A DNA stretch of 64,000 nt from positions 16,062-80,061 of the forward strand of contig CAZJPN010000092.1 of assembly GCA_964547905.1 (NCBI GenBank), read 5' to 3'. The notes under the pieces were generated by a model, which worked only from the letters and a program-made list of their open reading frames with translations, had not been told where the DNA came from and made no database searches. The DNA is from JAJYLM01 sp964547905 (GTDB lineage Bacteria; JAMCPX01). Shown piece by piece: positions 61,463 through 64,000 of this stretch; the first letter of the stretch is position 1; each line of letters opens with the position of its first letter. The translations under genes were made by a program, and so were the position numbers.

Positions 61463-62152
61463 ATGCGGCTTCTATTAGTTGAAGATGAAAAAAAGGTAGC
61501 AAGCCATATAAAGAAAGGACTTGAAGGAGAGGGATACGCTGTTGATGTTATAGACAACGGTGAAGACGCCTATCTCATGGCTATGAGTTATGAGTATGAT
61601 CTCATAATACTTGATGTAATGCTTCCAGGAAAGAATGGAATACAAGTTTTAAAGCAACTCAGAGATAACAAATATTACACACCCGTTATATTTCTTACAG
61701 CCAAAAACAGTACGGATGAGAAGATCCTCGGACTGGATCTCGGGGCAGATGATTATCTCACGAAGCCATTTGAGTTTGAAGAATTATGTGCCAGAATAAG
61801 AGCGATACTCAGAAGACAGGAATCCGTTAGAAGTACGAAACTCTCAATAGCCGATCTCGAACTAAACCTTGTTACTCATGAGGTAAAGAGGGCTGGTCAG
61901 AAAATAGATCTTACACAAAAAGAATATGCGTTGCTTGAATACCTCCTGTACAATCAGAGTAAAATCCTGACAAGAACTATGATAGTGGAACATGTATGGG
62001 ATCAGGATTTTGACAGCTTCACGAATGTTGTGGATGTCTACATAAATCATCTTAGAGTAAAAATAGATCAACCGTTTGATAAAAAGTTACTGCACACCGC
62101 ACGTGGCTTTGGTTATGTGCTGAGAGAACAGGATGCTTCCAATAAGGATTAG
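61463..62152 (+). CDS. OmpR/PhoB-family response regulator
   Basis: A 229-aa two-component regulator. Receiver domain with LVEDEKKVA acidic pair, phospho-acceptor Asp in LIILDVMLPGKNG (about residue 51), and LTAKNS plus the KPFEFEEL Lys. The C-terminal winged helix has LTQKEYALLEYLL and GFGYVLRE. It is 15 bases after cdsA and overlaps its kinase gene by 20 bases, so the two form a pair. Target genes are unknown. Confidence 0.93.
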   Translation: MRLLLVEDEKKVASHIKKGLEGEGYAVDVIDNGEDAYLMAMSYEYDLIILDVMLPGKNGIQVLKQLRDNKYYTPVIFLTAKNSTDEKILGLDLGADDYLTKPFEFEELCARIRAILRRQESVRSTKLSIADLELNLVTHEVKRAGQKIDLTQKEYALLEYLLYNQSKILTRTMIVEHVWDQDFDSFTNVVDVYINHLRVKIDQPFDKKLLHTARGFGYVLREQDASNKD

Positions 62153-63503
62153 ATTAACATTCTGGTATGTTGCCATCTTTTCAATAACGTTGATATTTTA
62201 TAGCTTATTTTTGTTTGTGTTTATTTCTCACAAAATCATCAAGAATACGGATATTGAAATAATTGCAGAGGCAAAGGAATGCAGGTCTATTTTTCTTGAA
62301 GAAATAGCAAAGCCATCTTTTGAAGAATTGGACGAAGAGCTAAAAGGTATAAATTATTATCTGCAAATCTATTCGATCAATGGCAGCCTGTTGTACAGTT
62401 CTGCAAATCTTTACAAAGCAACATTACCGGTGGATACAAGGGCATTTAATTCCATCGAACACGACAAATATGTTTTTAGAACCGTTACGCTGTTCCGGCA
62501 TATAGATGTGCGTATGTTGCTTTATCCTATTGTTTCTAACGGCACGATAAAATATTACCTCAGTATGGGAATGCCGTTGAATGAGCAAAATGAATTCTTA
62601 AATATGTTGGGTATAATCCTTACCGTTGTTACTCCTATCTTCATCGTTATTGCCAGTTGGGGCGGTATTATTATTGCCGGAAGGGCTATGAAACCCGTTG
62701 ATGAAATAATAGAGACGGCGAGACGCATAGAGGCGGGTAATTTAACAGAACAGATTAAAATAAAAACGCACAACGACGAAATAGGAAAGCTTGCAAGAAC
62801 ATTTAACGATATGCTTCTAAGATTAAAAAAAACCTTTGATGTCCTTACTAACTTTTCTCAAAATGTGTCGCATGAATTAAAAACACCTCTCACAGTTATG
62901 AAAAGCGGTATAGAAATTAATATTATGGAAGATAGATCTACCGGAGAGTACAGGGAATTGCTGGTCAGTTTACTCGAAGAGATAAATCAGATGACAAGAA
63001 TAATTGATGATCTTTTGCTTACATCCCTTTCCAATACAGAATCTATAAAAGCAACTTTCACTCAGATTAATATTTCGACACTGATCTTACAGACCATAGA
63101 TTTCCTTAGCATACTTGCAACGGATAAGATGGTTTTGCTTGAACATAATATACCGGACGGAATTACGATAATAGGGAACGAAAGATTGTTAAAAAGAGCA
63201 TTCAGCAACATCATAGACAACGCAATCAAGTTTACTCCGCCCAATAAAAGAATTTTTATAGCCGCTGCTAAAGAAGGCACAAGTGTAGTTATAGATATAA
63301 AGGATCAGGGCATCGGTATAAAAAAAGATGAAATACACAAAATTTTCGACAGATTTTATAGAGGAAAAGCTGCAAACACAAATGGCCATGGTCTTGGATT
63401 AAGCATAGTAAAATGGATTGTAGAACTGCATAATGGAAAGATCGATATAACTTCAACATCCGAAGGTACAAATTTTCAAATCAGATTTTTGTCGGTAAAA
63501 TAA
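62133..63503 (+). CDS. Two-component sensor histidine kinase
   Basis: A 456-aa membrane kinase. Two hydrophobic segments (about 6-32 and 160-182) border a periplasmic sensor of about 125 residues. HAMP follows (GRAMKPVDEIIETARRIEAG), then the His box VSHELKTPLTV, N-box NIIDNAIKF, G1 DIKDQGIGI and G2 GHGLGLSIVKWI, all intact. Layout resembles the CusS/heavy-metal sensor group, but the ligand is unknown. It lies directly upstream of the rRNA promoter. Confidence 0.92.
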   Translation: MLPIRIRLTFWYVAIFSITLIFYSLFLFVFISHKIIKNTDIEIIAEAKECRSIFLEEIAKPSFEELDEELKGINYYLQIYSINGSLLYSSANLYKATLPVDTRAFNSIEHDKYVFRTVTLFRHIDVRMLLYPIVSNGTIKYYLSMGMPLNEQNEFLNMLGIILTVVTPIFIVIASWGGIIIAGRAMKPVDEIIETARRIEAGNLTEQIKIKTHNDEIGKLARTFNDMLLRLKKTFDVLTNFSQNVSHELKTPLTVMKSGIEINIMEDRSTGEYRELLVSLLEEINQMTRIIDDLLLTSLSNTESIKATFTQINISTLILQTIDFLSILATDKMVLLEHNIPDGITIIGNERLLKRAFSNIIDNAIKFTPPNKRIFIAAAKEGTSVVIDIKDQGIGIKKDEIHKIFDRFYRGKAANTNGHGLGLSIVKWIVELHNGKIDITSTSEGTNFQIRFLSVK

Positions 63504-63533
63504 GTTAAAAAAAACACTTGATTAAAATTATAC

Positions 63534-63563
63534 TTGACATACATTTTTGACTGTGTCTTTAAT
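63534..63563 (+). promoter_or_regulatory. Predicted rRNA operon promoter
   Basis: TTGACA (63534-63539) and TTTAAT (63558-63563) are spaced by 18 bases. The A/T-rich stretch just upstream (from about 63505) could act as an UP element. The 16S gene begins about 75 bases downstream. Confidence 0.6.
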
Positions 63564-63585
63564 ATAAATCCCCCAAGAGGGAATA

Positions 63586-63630
63586 GTTCTTTGAGAATTT
63601 AATAGTGGATAGTTATATTTCTTTGAGACA
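63586..63630 (+). promoter_or_regulatory. Two boxA-like antitermination elements in the rRNA leader
   Basis: GTTCTTTGAGAA (63586-63597) and TTTCTTTGAGACA (63618-63630) both resemble the boxA (GCTCTTTGAAAA-like) sequence bound by NusB/S10 in rRNA leaders. Two copies within 45 bases is unusual. Confidence 0.5.
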
Positions 63631-63636
63631 GAATTT

Positions 63637-64000
<364 letters not shown>

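Overview
This 64 kb window is a bacterial chromosome segment from a Gram-negative, probably anaerobic or facultative respiring organism. The signs are an LptD outer-membrane LPS assembly protein, a ZapA/ZapB-like pair beside a 6S RNA, two multiheme c-type cytochromes, a HybA/HybB-type ferredoxin-quinone membrane module and an MqnD-like gene of the futalosine menaquinone route. Gene content resembles Deltaproteobacteria/Desulfobacterota and similar lineages (GcvH-like proteins with a Cys-rich head, a J-domain/Hsp70/TPR cluster, RNase Y with YmdB). The 5' end of a 16S rRNA gene closes the window and would place the organism; I cannot assign a genus by eye.

Layout. (1) 1-17.2 kb: a nearly complete dcw cluster on the + strand (ftsL tail, ftsI, murE, murF, mraY, murD, ftsW, murG, murC, murB, ddl, ftsQ, ftsA, ftsZ), tightly overlapped and ending in purM. 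(2) 17.2-20 kb, - strand: a long-chain acyl-CoA synthetase followed by an SCP2 sterol-carrier protein. (3) 20.2-25.9 kb, + strand: a RecB/AddB-type Fe-S nuclease, then an eroded toxin-antitoxin remnant on the - strand, then uvrB, which is visibly more GC-rich than its neighbours. (4) 26.1-30.6 kb, + strand: a redox cluster of two GcvH-like proteins, a four-cluster ferredoxin with a C-terminal anchor, a small anchor-like protein, a HybB/NrfD-type membrane protein and a tetraheme cytochrome, with a good sigma-54-type promoter in front. (5) 30.6-35 kb, - strand: MqnD-like and DsrE-like proteins, a large secreted S15/CocE-type hydrolase, and a debris zone with gene fragments and GGTGTCA palindromes. 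(6) 35-41.2 kb: lptD, a chromate-transporter-family protein, a Mut7-C protein on the - strand and an RND/MMPL exporter.

(7) 41.2-49.4 kb: one long - strand gene string running J-domain/TPR protein, lid-less Hsp70, TPR/winged-helix protein, PAS pseudo-histidine kinase, ttcA, galU, a secreted unknown, lhgO. The first four look like a dedicated chaperone/signalling unit and are my best candidate for an undescribed system. (8) 49.5-53.7 kb, + strand: a substrate-binding protein, a phosphohexomutase, an MBL hydrolase and coaBC, ended by a strong hairpin shared with a convergent octaheme cytochrome c. (9) 55.5-63.5 kb, + strand: zapB-like, zapA, 6S RNA, 5-formyl-THF cyclo-ligase, rny, ymdB, a membrane Ser/Thr kinase, cdsA and a two-component pair, followed by the rRNA promoter, boxA-like leader and 16S rRNA.

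No CRISPR array, tRNA, complete insertion sequence or prophage was recognised. All calls come from reading the sequence; no database search was run.
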